From NCBI GenBank assembly GCA_965221575.1, contig CBDCSM010000005.1, forward strand, positions 1-64,000: a stretch of 64,000 bases of DNA. Direction: 5' to 3'. Origin of the DNA: JAPPHA01 sp965221575. GTDB taxonomy: Bacteria; Pseudomonadota; Alphaproteobacteria; Rhodobacterales; Rhodobacteraceae. The position numbers and the translations under genes are program-made. Below the pieces are notes generated by a model. It saw only the letters and a list, made by a program, of their open reading frames with translations. It had not been told where the DNA came from and searched no databases. Positions 8,064 through 18,367 of the stretch are shown here, piece after piece (the stretch's first letter is position 1; every line of letters starts with the position of its first letter).

Positions 8064-11000
8064 ATGGCAATGATCGGAGCGGACTGGGCCAGGAATCACG
8101 CGGCGGAGCGCGAACGGGTAGCGCGGACGGGAATGTATGACCCGGGCAACGAACATTCTTCCTGCGGGGTCGGTTTCGTCGTGCGCGTCGATGGAGAACC
8201 GTGCCGGAACGTCGTCGAGCTCGGAATCCAGGCGCTGCAGGCGGTTTGGCATCGAGGCGCCGTGGACGCCGACGGCAAGTCGGGGGACGGCGCCGGCATC
8301 CTTGTCCAGCTGCCTTTCCGGTTTTCCAGGAGAGGATTCGCCGAACCGGTCATGAACCGCGTGATGGCGAACTCTTTGCCGTCGGACAGGTTTTCCTGCC
8401 GAGGACCGATTTTTCTGCCCAGGAAATCTGCCGCACAATCGTCGAATCGGAAGTCCTGCGCATGGGATACGACCTCTACGGTTGGCGCCAGGTTCCCGTC
8501 GACGTGTCCTGCCTCGAAGGGCGCGCCAATGCGACCCGCCCTGAGATCGAACAGATCCTGATTTCAAATCATCGAAACACGGACGAGGAACAGTTCGAAC
8601 GCGAACTCTATGTCATTCGCCGGCGGATCGAGAAAGCGGTTACCGCCAATCACGTCAACGGGTTCTACATCTGCTCCCTGTCGTGCAGGTCGGTGATCTA
8701 CAAGGGCATGATGCTGGCCGAACAGGTCGCGGCCTTCTACCCGGATCTCATGGACCCGGAATTCGTGTCGGCACTCGCGATCTACCACCAGCGATATTCG
8801 ACGAACACGTTCCCGCAATGGTGGCTCGCCCAGCCATTCCGGATGCTCGCGCACAACGGCGAGATCAACACCCTCAAGGGCAATATGAACTGGATGAAAA
8901 GCCATGAGATCCGCATGGCATCCAGCAATTTCGGCAGTTTCGCCGAAGATATCAAACCGGTGATCGCGGCCGGATCGTCGGATTCGGCGGTGCTGGATTC
9001 GTTCTTTGAAGTGCTGGTTCAGGCCGGCAGGCCAGCGCCGATGGCAAAGGTGATCCTCGTGCCGGAAAGCTGGTCGCACTTCACGAGCGAGGTCCCGGAG
9101 TCCTGGCAGCACATGTACGCGTGCAACAATTCCATCATGGAGCCCTGGGACGGACCGGCCGCCCTGGTAATGACTGACGGCCGCTGGGTCTGTGCCGGGC
9201 TGGACCGCAACGGTCTTCGGCCATTCAGGTATGGCGTCACCGATGACGGCCTGGTTATCGGCGGCTCGGAAGCGGGAATGGTGTCGGTCGACGAGGCGGC
9301 GATCAGCGAAAAAGGCGCGCTGGGACCGGGGCAGATGCTTGCGGTGGACACCAAGGAACACCGGTTCCTTCGCGACAGGGACCTGAAGGATGAACTGGCG
9401 TCCAGTCAACCGTTCGGCGACTGGGTCAATTCCATCACCAACCTGGAAGAGACGATCGGAACCGTCAGGTAACAGGCACTATACACCGGCGGGGAACTGA
9501 GACGGCGGCAGGCGGCCGCAGGATACACGATCGAGGATCTTGTAATGATCCTGCACCCTATGGCCGAGGATGCGAAGGAAGCCGTTGCCTCCATGGGCGA
9601 TGACACGCCTCCGGCGGTGCTTTCAGACGAGTACCGTCCTCTCGGCCATTTCCTGCGCCAGAATTTCAGCCAGGTCACCAATCCCCCCGATTGACAGCCT
9701 CCGCGAGAACCGGGACATGAGCCTGAAGACCCGCTTCGAAAACCTGTGCAATGTCCTGGACGCGACGGGGGACAGACCGGCATCCTCACGCTCGAGAGCC
9801 CCTTTGTTTCGAACGCCGCGTTCGAGGCGATAATCGCGTCTTTCGGCGGTCGCGTCACGATCATCGACTGCTGTTTCGATCTTGGCGAAGAGAACGGGCT
9901 CCGAAAGGCGCTCTACAGGATTCGCGAAGAAGCCGAAGACAGCGTCAGGGCCGGTGCCGGCCACATCGTCCTGACGGATCGTCATCAGGGTCCCGACCGG
10001 GTTCCTGCGCCGATGATCCTGGCAACATCCGCGGTCCACAGCTGTTTGACCAGTTGCAATTTACGGACATTCTGCTCGATCAACGTCCAGTCGGCGGAGT
10101 GCATCGATCCTCACTACTTCGCTGTTCTTGTCGGAACCGGGGCATCGACGGTCAACCCGTACCTTGCCCAGGATTCGCTCGCCGATCGTGTCCGGCGCGG
10201 CCTGATCGACGGACCGCTCGACAGGGTCGTCGATCAGGTACCGGGAGGCGATCAACCAGGGCATCCTCAAGATCATTTCGAAAATGGGCATTTCGGTCGT
10301 GTCTTCCTACCGGGGCGGGTTGAACGTCGAGGCCGTCGGGCTCAGCCGCTCCTTGGTTGCCGAGTTCTTTCCCGGGATGCCGAGCCGGATCTCGCGCATC
10401 GGCCTTGCGGGAATCGAGTTCAAGGCGAGAATTGTTCATTCCCGCGGCTGGCAGCGGATGTCCGACGTTCTTCCGATCGGTGGATTCTACAAGGGCGGCA
10501 TACCGGCGAAAGGCACGCCCGGGAGGCCAGGTCCATGCACCTGCTGCAGATGGCCTGCAGCAGCGGTTCCTACGATCAGTGGAAACAGTAATCCCGGATG
10601 ATCGGGGACAACTCCGTCGTCCACCTGCGCGACCTGCTCGACTTCAAGCGACCAGCGGCCCGGTTCCGATCGAGGAAGTCGAAAGCATCACGTCGATCAG
10701 GAAAAGATTCGTGATCCCAGGGATGTCGCATGGCGCCCTCAGCCCCGAAGCCCACAAGACGCTGAGCGTCGCGATGAACCGGATCGGGGCAAAATCGGAC
10801 AGCGAAGAGGGCGGCGAGGATCCGGCCTACATGGTTCCCGAATCGAACGGTGACAATCCGGCTTCGAGGATCAAGCAAGCTGCATCGGGGCGCTTCGGGG
10901 TAACGGCCGAGTACCTCAACCACTGCGACGAACTCGAAATCAAGATCGCGCAGGGCGCCAAGCCCGGCGAAGGCGGACAGCTGCAGGGCATCAAGGTCAA

Positions 11001-12440
11001 TGAGCTCATCGCCAGGTTGCGCCATTCAACCGTGGGCGTCACTCTGATCAGCCGGCCGCCGCCAATGGCGTGGGCACGATTGCCGCGGGCGTCGCCAAGG
11101 CGAAAGCGGACGTCATACTGATCTCGGGGCAAAACGGGGGAACCGGTGCGTCTCCTGCCACGTCGATCAAGTACACGGGACTCCCGTGGGAGATGGGTTT
11201 GTCCGAAACCCACCAGGTTCTTACGCTGAACAATCTCCGCGACTGGGTCACGTTGAGGACGGACGGTGGACTCAGGACCGGGCGAGACATCGTCGTCGCG
11301 GCAATGATGGGGGCGGAAGAGTTCGGAATCGGAACCGCGGCTCTCATCTCCATGGGATTCATCATGGTCAGGCAATGCCAATCCAACTCCTGTCCGGTTG
11401 GAGTGTGCACCCAGCGCGACGATCTCAGGAACAAGTTCACCGGGACACCCGAAAAGGTCGTCAATCTTATCACCTTCTATGCCCAGGAAATCCAGGAGAC
11501 ACTGGCATCACTCGGTGCGCGGTCGCTCGACGAGGTCATTGGCCGGACCGACATGCTCATGAAGACCAGCCGTGGCGCCGGCCACCTGGATGATCTCGAT
11601 CTGAACCCGATGCTTATTACGGTCAATGCCGATCATTCGGTTGTCTACGACCGCAACAGGCCGCGGCAGGTGGTTCCCGATACGCTGGACGCCGATATCA
11701 CCCGGGACGCGGAACCGTTCTCCAAGGATGGCGAGAAAATGCAGCTGTCCTATTCCGTCCGGAATACTCTGCGCACCGTCGGTGCGCGGGTTTCAAGTCA
11801 CATCGTGCACCGTTTCGGCATGAAGAATTCACTCGTCGACGACCATCTCACGATCAAGCTGACCGGTTCGGCAGGCCAGTCGCTCGGAGCCTTTGCAGCC
11901 CCGGGACTTAAGATCGAGGTCGACGGCAATGCCAACGACTATGTCGGAGTGGGCCTATCCGGGGGCACCATCGTGATCAGGCCGCCAAAAGGCAGCCGGC
12001 TCGACCCGTCCCGGAACACGATTATCGGCAACACCGTCCATTATGGCGCCACGGCTGGCAGGATGTTCGCCAACTGCCGTGCGGGAGAACGTTTCTGCGT
12101 CCGGAATTCCGGCGCCATCGTGGTCGTCGAGGGTTGCGGATCCAACGGATGTGAGTACATGACGGGAGGCATGGCCTACACTCATGATCCCGACCGACAT
12201 GTGTCCGCCTTCCTGAACATGGATTCGATCGTGTCATGTCCTGTCGGGACGCCGCACTGGCAATCACAGCTGCAGGAACTGGTTACGCTCCATCGTGACG
12301 AAACGGGCAGCCCGCTTGCCGCGGATATCCTTCGCCAATGGGACAGGAGGTTGCCGGAATTCGTTCAGGTCTGCCCGAAAGAAATGGTCGACCGGCTGGA
12401 ACATCCACTCGTTCCGGATGCGCGGCTGCGGAGGGCGTGA
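8064..12440 (+). pseudogene. gltB: Glutamate synthase large subunit, multiply frameshifted
   Basis: GltB releases ammonia from glutamine and transfers it to 2-oxoglutarate. All domains can be followed, but across three frames. The N-terminal glutaminase is recognisable (catalytic Cys in EHSSCGVGFVV; AHNGEINTLKGN). Lesions: frameshift near 8325; in-frame TAA at 9470-9472; frameshift at the C run 9683-9688; frameshift at the G run 9767-9771; frameshift near 10235; frame change near 10530; in-frame TAA at 10589-10591; frameshift near 10650; and at 11040-11075 a frame change with loss of about 25-30 conserved residues of the FMN/2-oxoglutarate domain between LISRPPP and NGVGTIAAGVAKAKAD. The 3' third (11070-12440), with the 3Fe-4S cysteines (RQCQSNSCPVGVC) and the GXGXG-type C-terminal domain, is one open frame. 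No functional protein is expected. Confidence 0.9.
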
Positions 12441-12522
12441 TCAGAGGAACGCTCGAAACGCTGTTGAAAATTTTCCACGCGCATTGCAAACGGTCGGCTA
12501 GGGTCATGACAACGGACACGAG

Positions 12523-13197
12523 ATGCCGCAGGTTCTTCGCCTACACCAGTTCCCCTTGTCGCCGTTTTCGCGAAAGGTCCGCATTGTCCTCGGAGAAAAA
12601 CGGCAGCAATGCGAGGAAATCATTGAGCGATTCTGGGATCCTTCTGCCGATTTCCTGATGCTCAACCCCGCCGGCAAGGTGCCGGTCCTGAAGGTCGAGC
12701 AGGCCGTCCTGGCGGAATCGACGGCGATTTGCGAGTACCTAGACGAGGAATACCCGGAGCCGCCACTGCTGCCCGATTCGCCGCTTGCGCGCGCGGAAGT
12801 CCGGCGGCTGGTCGGTTGGTTCGACGACAAGTTCTACCGCGATGTAACCAACAACCTCCTTTGGGAACGGCTGATGAAAAAGGTCACGGGAGGCGGCGCA
12901 CCGGAAAGCGAGAAGGTCAGGATTGGATTGAGGAACTTCCGGTTCCACATCGATTACATGACAAAACTTCTCGACCGGCGAAGATGGCTTGCGGGCGATT
13001 CGATGACGCTCGCCGATGTCTCTGCAGCTGCCCAGTTGTCCTGTCTCGATTACCTTTCCGACGTAGACTGGGACCGGAGCGAATCGCTCAGGATCTGGTA
13101 CGCGACGATCAAGTCGCGCCCGTCGTTCCGGTCCGTACTCAGCGATCACCTTCCCGGATACCCGCCTCCGCCTCACTACGCGGACCTGGACTTCTGA
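12523..13197 (+). CDS. Glutathione S-transferase family protein
   Basis: A 224-residue cytosolic protein of normal GST length. The N-terminal thioredoxin-like domain begins LRLHQFPLSPFSRKVRIVL, with a serine-containing active-site segment (SPFSRKV) and the cis-proline/glutathione-binding region GKVPVLKVE followed by AESTAICEYLDE. The C-terminal helical domain ends with the LADVSAAAQLSCLDYL pattern typical of the family. The substrate is unknown. The stop shares one base with the start of queG, so the two are probably translated together, and the SDR gene follows the same way; this trio recurs in alphaproteobacteria. Confidence 0.88.
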   Translation: MPQVLRLHQFPLSPFSRKVRIVLGEKRQQCEEIIERFWDPSADFLMLNPAGKVPVLKVEQAVLAESTAICEYLDEEYPEPPLLPDSPLARAEVRRLVGWFDDKFYRDVTNNLLWERLMKKVTGGGAPESEKVRIGLRNFRFHIDYMTKLLDRRRWLAGDSMTLADVSAAAQLSCLDYLSDVDWDRSESLRIWYATIKSRPSFRSVLSDHLPGYPPPPHYADLDF

Positions 13198-14273
13198 TGT
13201 CGCTCAACGAGCGATCCCTGAAGGATGCGCTCAAGGCCAGGGCATTCGAGGAGGGCTTTTCGGCAGCGGGAATCTGCCGCCCGGACTCGATACCGGAAGC
13301 CGGCATCAATCTCGCGCGTTTTCTTCGGTTTGGCTACCATGGCCAAATGGAGTGGATGTCCCGGCGTGCCAACTGGCGCGGGAATCCCGCTGCGCTGTGG
13401 CCGGAAGCCAGGTCGGTCGTCATGCTGGCAGAGGCATACACTCCCGAGCATGATCCGCTTGCCGTCCTGGAGAACCGTGACCGCGCGGCCATCTCGGTCT
13501 ATGCCCAGGGCAGTGACTACCACGACCTGGTCAAGAAACGCCTGAAACGGCTGGGACGGTGGCTGATTGCCGAGGCTCCCGGGACGGAAATCAAGGTGTT
13601 CGTCGACACGGCCCCGGTCATGGAGAAGCCGCTTGCCGCCGCCGCCGGCCTCGGGTGGCAGGGTAAGCACACGAACCTGCTTTCGCGGGAACTCGGCAAC
13701 TGGTTTTTCCTTGGTTCGATTTTCACGACGCTTGAACTCGAACCCGACGAGCAGTCCGCTGATCACTGCGGGTCTTGCCGGGCCTGTCTCGACATCTGCC
13801 CGACCGGGGCGTTTCCGGAACCATATCGTCTCGACGCGCGCCGGTGCATTTCCTACCTGACCATCGAGCACAGGGGTCCGGTGGATGAATCGTTGCGGCC
13901 GAAACTGGGGAATCGGGTCTTCGGTTGCGATGATTGCCTCGCGGTCTGCCCGTGGAACAAGTTCGCCGTCCGGGCGAGTGAGATCGGCTACCGGTCCCGG
14001 GAGGAGCTCGGTACCGCGCGGCTCGCAGAGCTCGCGGAACTGGACGACGCCGGATTTCGACGCCTGTTCCGGAAATCCCCCGTCAAGCGGATCGGTCGTG
14101 ACAGGCTCGTTCGAAATGTCGTCTACGCAATCGGCAATTCAGGGATGACTGAGCTCGTTCCCGTCGCGGCCGCGCGGCTGGGGGATGGCGATGCGACCGT
14201 CAGGGATGCCGCTCGCTGGGCGCTGGAACGATTGAGGAATGGCGCGCGCAGGGTCGGTCCCGGAGATGCCTAG
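13197..14273 (+). CDS. queG: Epoxyqueuosine reductase
   Basis: Cobalamin-dependent iron-sulfur enzyme catalysing the last step of queuosine tRNA modification, epoxyqueuosine to queuosine, at the wobble base of GUN anticodons. The 358-residue protein has both ferredoxin-type cysteine sets: CGSCRACLDICPTGA near residue 195 and GCDDCLAVCPWN near residue 243. A HEAT-like C-terminal tail (VVYAIGNSGM, VRDAARWALERL) is present, as in the longer family members. The start ATG at 13197 overlaps the GST stop codon by one base. The next gene starts inside its 3' end, indicating a tight operon. Confidence 0.93.
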   Translation: MSLNERSLKDALKARAFEEGFSAAGICRPDSIPEAGINLARFLRFGYHGQMEWMSRRANWRGNPAALWPEARSVVMLAEAYTPEHDPLAVLENRDRAAISVYAQGSDYHDLVKKRLKRLGRWLIAEAPGTEIKVFVDTAPVMEKPLAAAAGLGWQGKHTNLLSRELGNWFFLGSIFTTLELEPDEQSADHCGSCRACLDICPTGAFPEPYRLDARRCISYLTIEHRGPVDESLRPKLGNRVFGCDDCLAVCPWNKFAVRASEIGYRSREELGTARLAELAELDDAGFRRLFRKSPVKRIGRDRLVRNVVYAIGNSGMTELVPVAAARLGDGDATVRDAARWALERLRNGARRVGPGDA

Positions 14274-15123
14274 GGTACTCCTCAGCATCGGTCACGGATA
14301 CACGGCACGCGCTCTTGCAAGGATCATCCTGCCCGAAGGGTGGCGGGTCATCGGCACGACCAGGTCCCGAGAGAGTGCCGGGACCCTGCTGTCTTCGGGG
14401 ATCGACGTACTGGTCTGGCCCGGGTCAGATCTGTGCGACGCCATCGGGCAAGCGACGCACGTCCTGGTTTCCGTTCCGCCCGGTATCGACGGCGATTCCG
14501 TTCTCCAGGGCGAAAGGGACCGGCTCCTCGCCCATGGCAAGCGACTCGAATGGATCGGCTACCTGTCCACGACCGGGGTCTATGGTGATCACGGTGGCGG
14601 CTGGGTCGACGAGTCCACCTGTCCGTTTCCATCGACCGAACGAGGCCGAAGGCGTATTCTGGCCGAGGCAGCGTGGGCGAAAACCGGACTTCCGGTGCAT
14701 GTCTTTCGGCTGGCGGGAATTTATGGCCCGGGGCGCGGGCCGTTCCAGAAGGTCCTTGATGGAACGGCGCGGCGGGTGATCAAGCCAGGCCAGGTGTTCA
14801 GCAGGATTCACGTGAGTGACATCGCGAGAGTCCTGAAGGCGTCGATGGAAAGGCCCGATCCGGGCGCGATCTACAATGTCTGTGACGATGAGCCTGCTCC
14901 GCCCGAAGAGGTCATCGCCTGCGCGGCGCGGTTGCTGGGCGTTCCGGTTCCGGAAGCCGTACCGTTCGACAAGGCCGAACTGTCGCCGATGGCCCGAAGT
15001 TTCTACACAGAGTCCAAGAGGGTATCCAACCGAAAGGTGAAGGCGGATCTGGGCGTGACCCTGGAATTCCCCGACTTCAGGTCGGGCCTGGAGGCACTCC
15101 TGCGACAGGCGGGTTCCGGCTGA
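14266..15123 (+). CDS. SDR-family NAD(P)-dependent epimerase-like protein
   Basis: About 285 residues. The N-terminus carries a modified dinucleotide-binding motif, LLSIGHGYTARALAR, and the chain continues with THVLVSVPPG, a YLSTTGVYGDHGG segment equivalent to the SDR active-site tyrosine region, and FRLAGIYGPGR. It is similar in outline to YeeZ-type atypical SDRs; the substrate is not known. The ATG at 14266 is chosen because it places the first beta strand at the N-terminus and lies within the last codons of queG; an upstream ATG at 14239 is possible and has GAGG immediately before it. Gene order suggests co-transcription with GST and queG. Confidence 0.78.
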   Translation: MPRVLLSIGHGYTARALARIILPEGWRVIGTTRSRESAGTLLSSGIDVLVWPGSDLCDAIGQATHVLVSVPPGIDGDSVLQGERDRLLAHGKRLEWIGYLSTTGVYGDHGGGWVDESTCPFPSTERGRRRILAEAAWAKTGLPVHVFRLAGIYGPGRGPFQKVLDGTARRVIKPGQVFSRIHVSDIARVLKASMERPDPGAIYNVCDDEPAPPEEVIACAARLLGVPVPEAVPFDKAELSPMARSFYTESKRVSNRKVKADLGVTLEFPDFRSGLEALLRQAGSG

Positions 15124-15173
15124 CGACAGCCGTGTCGTGCCCGTGCCCGTCGGGTCGGGCCGCGAGGCCGCGG

Positions 15174-15791
15174 TCAGATCAACAGGACCTGGGTTCCGAT
15201 TTTCGTCAGTTCAAACAGCTCGGCGATATTCTCGTTGTAGAGTCCGATACACCCGCTGGACGAGCGCCGGCCGATCTTTTCCGGGTCGTGAGTGCCATGG
15301 ATCCGGTAATACCGCCAGCTCAGGTAGAGGGCATGGGTGCCCATGGGGTTGTCAGGACCCGGCGGAACATATGCCGGCCACTCCGGATTGCGTTCGAGCA
15401 TCGCCTGGGTCGGGCGCCAATCCGGCCCTTCCTTCTTCCGCACGATCCGTGTGCGCCCCAGCCGCGTCAACTCGGGTGAAGCCGGAACGCTTGTCGGGAA
15501 AAGCCGGTAGATCTGGCCGTCCTCCGACCAGAAGTGCAGCGCGCGACTCTGCGTATCGGCGAGGATCGCGCCGTTTCGAAGATCCTGAAAATAGGGCTCC
15601 CAGGTGCGGGTCTTGAAACTCGAGACGTTTCGTTTGACCATGCGGGGAGGCGCCTTCGGCCCACTGGTGCCCGTGACCTCGTAGATCGACTCGACAACCA
15701 TCGAAAACGCGGGGGTCGCCGCAAGAGATGTCGTGAGGGCCGTTGCCGCAAAGGCTCTCCTGGTCATTTTCCTGCTCGGCGTGTCCGGCAT
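15174..15791 (-). CDS. L,D-transpeptidase (YkuD domain), Tat/Sec-exported
   Basis: A 205-residue exported enzyme expected to form or exchange L,D cross-links in peptidoglycan or attach proteins to it. The N-terminus has a twin-arginine-like start (SRKMTRRAFAATAL) and an alanine-rich hydrophobic stretch ending near ATPAFS. The catalytic YkuD signature is complete: HGTHDPEKIG followed by RRSSSGCIGLYNEN, with the nucleophile cysteine in SSGCIGL. The RMVKRNVSSF and YRLFPTSVP segments fit the family seen in Rhodobacterales. The start could also be the internal ATG at 15767 (MTRRAFA). It faces the SDR gene convergently. Confidence 0.88.
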   Translation of the reverse strand: MPDTPSRKMTRRAFAATALTTSLAATPAFSMVVESIYEVTGTSGPKAPPRMVKRNVSSFKTRTWEPYFQDLRNGAILADTQSRALHFWSEDGQIYRLFPTSVPASPELTRLGRTRIVRKKEGPDWRPTQAMLERNPEWPAYVPPGPDNPMGTHALYLSWRYYRIHGTHDPEKIGRRSSSGCIGLYNENIAELFELTKIGTQVLLI

Positions 15792-16067
15792 CAGATCGAA
15801 ACCTCAACTGTCCAAAACAGGCAGGACTTAACCCGGCTGGTCCCGGAGATCAATTCAAACGCTCGTGAAACCGCCTCGGACCTCGTTACCGGCAAGTTGG
15901 AACCCGCAGCCGACACCCGTTCACCTGCTGATTTGCCTTGCCCGGGACCTCTCGCGGGCGGCATGGGCCGGGCCGAATGCCCAGGCGGGCGGGTGAAGCT
16001 GTTGAACGGTTCAGGCAGAGCAGGTAACACTCGGTGCGCATGTTCATTTCCGGGAGTCGACCCGACG

Positions 16068-16562
16068 ATGCCACGGTTGCTGTTGATGTTTCTGTCAGTT
16101 CTTGTCGTGGCCGGGTGTGTCCAGCCAACCGAGGTCGAGACACAGGGGGATTCGCTACGCCTGATTTCGGCGGAGGAAGCGCGATTGATTCCCGTGCGGC
16201 ACGTTGGCGCCATCAACGAAGCGCGACGTGCCCTGGGGCTTGAGGAAGTCTCGCTCAACCTGCAACTCGCAGCTGCTGCCCGAACCCACGCGCGGGACAT
16301 GTCCAACCAACGCCGCGTCTGGCATTTCGGCAGCGATGGATCGTCGCCGATCGAACGTGTCTCGCGCAACGGGTTCGATGGCCGTCTCATCGGGGAAAAC
16401 ATTGCCGAAACCTTCGAAAATGATGCGGAGATCCTCGAAGCCTGGCTGCGGGAGCACAATTCCCGATCTACGATCCTGCACCCCGATGCGCGAAACGTCG
16501 GGTTCGGATGGAAGCAGGACGAAGACGGCAGACTCTGGTGGGTACAACTCGTCGGGGCCTGA
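16068..16562 (+). CDS. CAP-domain (SCP/PR1-like) lipoprotein
   Basis: A 164-residue lipoprotein. The signal peptide MPRLLLMFLSVLVVAGC ends at a lipobox (VVAGC), so the mature protein should be anchored at cysteine 17. The mature part is a small CAP domain: INEARRALGLEEVSLNLQLAAAARTHARDM, HFGSDGSSPIERV, GENIAETF and the C-terminal HPDARNVGFGWKQ. Bacterial CAP proteins of this kind are extracytoplasmic and of uncertain function, often linked to the cell wall. Its position between two L,D-transpeptidase genes supports an envelope role. The frame is open far upstream, but the lipoprotein signal fixes the start. Confidence 0.85.
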   Translation: MPRLLLMFLSVLVVAGCVQPTEVETQGDSLRLISAEEARLIPVRHVGAINEARRALGLEEVSLNLQLAAAARTHARDMSNQRRVWHFGSDGSSPIERVSRNGFDGRLIGENIAETFENDAEILEAWLREHNSRSTILHPDARNVGFGWKQDEDGRLWWVQLVGA

Positions 16563-16581
16563 CGGGATATGCCCTTGCGGG

Positions 16582-17088
16582 TCATGGGCGGATATAGATT
16601 GGCGTGTCGACACGCACCATCGCGTAGATTTCGGACATCTGCCAATCAGTGACGGCGATACATCCGTCTGTCCAGTCGCGCCGGTTCCGGTCCTTCCACA
16701 GGCGTGGGCCTCCGTGAATGAAGATATCGCCGCCCGGGTCTTCGCCCATTGCCCGGGCTTCGGCGATGTCCCGTCTGTTTGGATAGGAGATCCCGAGGCT
16801 GAGGTGGTAACGGCTGCGTGGATTGCGCCGATCGATTCGGTAAACTCCTTCCGGTGTTCGGCCGTCGCCCTGCACTTTCTTGTCCCCGACCGGGGCAAAT
16901 CCGAGGTTGACATGATAAGAGCGGATGACCTCTCCCTCTTTCAGGAGCCACATGCGCCGATCCGACTTGTCGACAATGATGCGATCGGCCTGTGGAAGGT
17001 TCCGGTTGCTGTGTCCGAAAGAGGCGAACGGGCCGAAACAACCCGAGAGCATGAACACGATCGCCAGAATGGTGCAGGTTCTCAGCAT
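16582..17088 (-). CDS. L,D-transpeptidase family lipoprotein
   Basis: A 168-residue protein with a lipoprotein signal (MLRTCTILAIVFMLSGC) and a compact YkuD domain. The catalytic region is clear: IHGGPRLWKDRNRRDWTDGCIAV, with the histidine of HGG and the cysteine of DGCIAV. A GRTPEGVYRIDRR segment matches the substrate-loop side of the fold. The family (often called murein L,D-transpeptidase or YafK-like) acts on peptidoglycan or, in the YafK/DpaA branch, releases lipoproteins from it. The start overlaps the 3' end of rlmN by seven bases, so it follows rlmN in one transcript. It is distinct in sequence from the other L,D-transpeptidase 800 bases away. Confidence 0.88.
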   Translation of the reverse strand: MLRTCTILAIVFMLSGCFGPFASFGHSNRNLPQADRIIVDKSDRRMWLLKEGEVIRSYHVNLGFAPVGDKKVQGDGRTPEGVYRIDRRNPRSRYHLSLGISYPNRRDIAEARAMGEDPGGDIFIHGGPRLWKDRNRRDWTDGCIAVTDWQMSEIYAMVRVDTPIYIRP

Positions 17089-18200
17089 TGACCAGGGACC
17101 CGGTTCGCTGTGCGTTTGGCGTGGACGGGAGTTGTCGGATGCAGTGACTCTGTCCTGAGTTGGCCGCAGGCGGCCATGATGTCCGTTCCTCTCGGTGTTC
17201 GAACCGGACTCGAGTAACCGGCGTCGTTGACGATCCTGGCGAACCGGTCGATTTGGTCAGGATTCGAACATTGGTAAGGTGAACCTGGCCAGGGATTGAA
17301 CGGGATCAGGTTGATCTTGGCAGGCATCCCGTCGATGAGGCGGACGAGTCGAAGGGCGTCTTCCGTGCTGTCATTCAGGTCCTTGAGCATGACGTATTCG
17401 AACAGGATCCGCTCCGCATTGGACAACCGCGGATAGGCACGGCAGGCATCCAGCAATTCGGCAATCGGGTATTTCCTGTTGATCGGTACGAGGTGATCGC
17501 GCAATTTGTCGGTCGTCGCATGCAGGGAGACCGCGAGCATGCAGCCGATTTCGCGGCCGGCACGTTGAATTCCGGGCACGATTCCGGAAGTCGACAGGGT
17601 AATTCTTCGCCGGGAAAGACCGATGCCTTCGTCGTCCCGAACGATCCTCATTGCCTGCACGACCGCGTCCGGATTGAGCAGGGGCTCTCCCATTCCCATA
17701 AGCACGAGATTGGTAATCCGTCGTCCCGAGCGTTTCCGGGGGTCTTCCCAGTCGTCAAGGTCATCGCGTGCCGCAAGAACCTGGCCGACGATTTCGGCGG
17801 CGGAGAGATTGCGAACCAGTCGTTGCGTACCTGTATGGCAGAACGGGCACGTGAGCGTGCAACCGACCTGGCTGGAGACACAGAGTGTTCCGCGGTCTTC
17901 GTCCGGGATGAAAACGGTTTCGATTTCCTGGCCGTCAGCGAGGCGAAGAAGGTACTTCCGGGTGCCGTCCCTGGAAACCAGGCGACGCGAAATCGCGGGC
18001 CGGCCAATGGTCAACCGGCCAGCGAGTTGAGACCGCAACGATGCGGGCAGTCCGGCCATCGCCTTGAGGGAGGTCATGCCCCTTCGGTAAACCCAGGTCC
18101 TGATCTCGGTCGCCCGGCGGGCGACGAGCGGCTTCGGAACCCCGGCCGACAGGAGCATGTCCGCCAGGTCTTCCCTTTGCATTCCCGTCAGGTCGGGCAT
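17082..18200 (-). CDS. rlmN: 23S rRNA A2503-C2 / tRNA A37-C2 methyltransferase RlmN
   Basis: Radical-SAM methyltransferase that methylates adenine 2503 of 23S rRNA and adenine 37 of some tRNAs. The radical-SAM cysteines are in CTLTCPFCHTG, and the C-terminal catalytic cysteine lies in GTDIMAACGQL. The SAM-binding region LVLMGMGEPLLNPD and the ITLSTSGIVPGI segment are typical. From the ATG at 18200 the protein is 372 residues, a normal length; the frame is open to 18353, and a start inside that stretch cannot be excluded because no upstream ribosome binding site is convincing. It is followed by an L,D-transpeptidase gene with overlap and preceded by the IalB-like gene. Confidence 0.9.
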   Translation of the reverse strand: MPDLTGMQREDLADMLLSAGVPKPLVARRATEIRTWVYRRGMTSLKAMAGLPASLRSQLAGRLTIGRPAISRRLVSRDGTRKYLLRLADGQEIETVFIPDEDRGTLCVSSQVGCTLTCPFCHTGTQRLVRNLSAAEIVGQVLAARDDLDDWEDPRKRSGRRITNLVLMGMGEPLLNPDAVVQAMRIVRDDEGIGLSRRRITLSTSGIVPGIQRAGREIGCMLAVSLHATTDKLRDHLVPINRKYPIAELLDACRAYPRLSNAERILFEYVMLKDLNDSTEDALRLVRLIDGMPAKINLIPFNPWPGSPYQCSNPDQIDRFARIVNDAGYSSPVRTPRGTDIMAACGQLRTESLHPTTPVHAKRTANRVPGQC

Positions 18201-18367
18201 CCCGGAATTTTCCGGCAACCTGGGTCCGGAACCGTTGGGCGGGAATTCATGGACAGTCACGAAGCAGGACCACTTCTCGGTTTTCAATCGGGGAAGGCGA
18301 CCGGAGGCATTCAGCGTCAAGTTGGAACGTAACGTCCAGTAACGATTGTTCAAATTTATTCTGAAAC

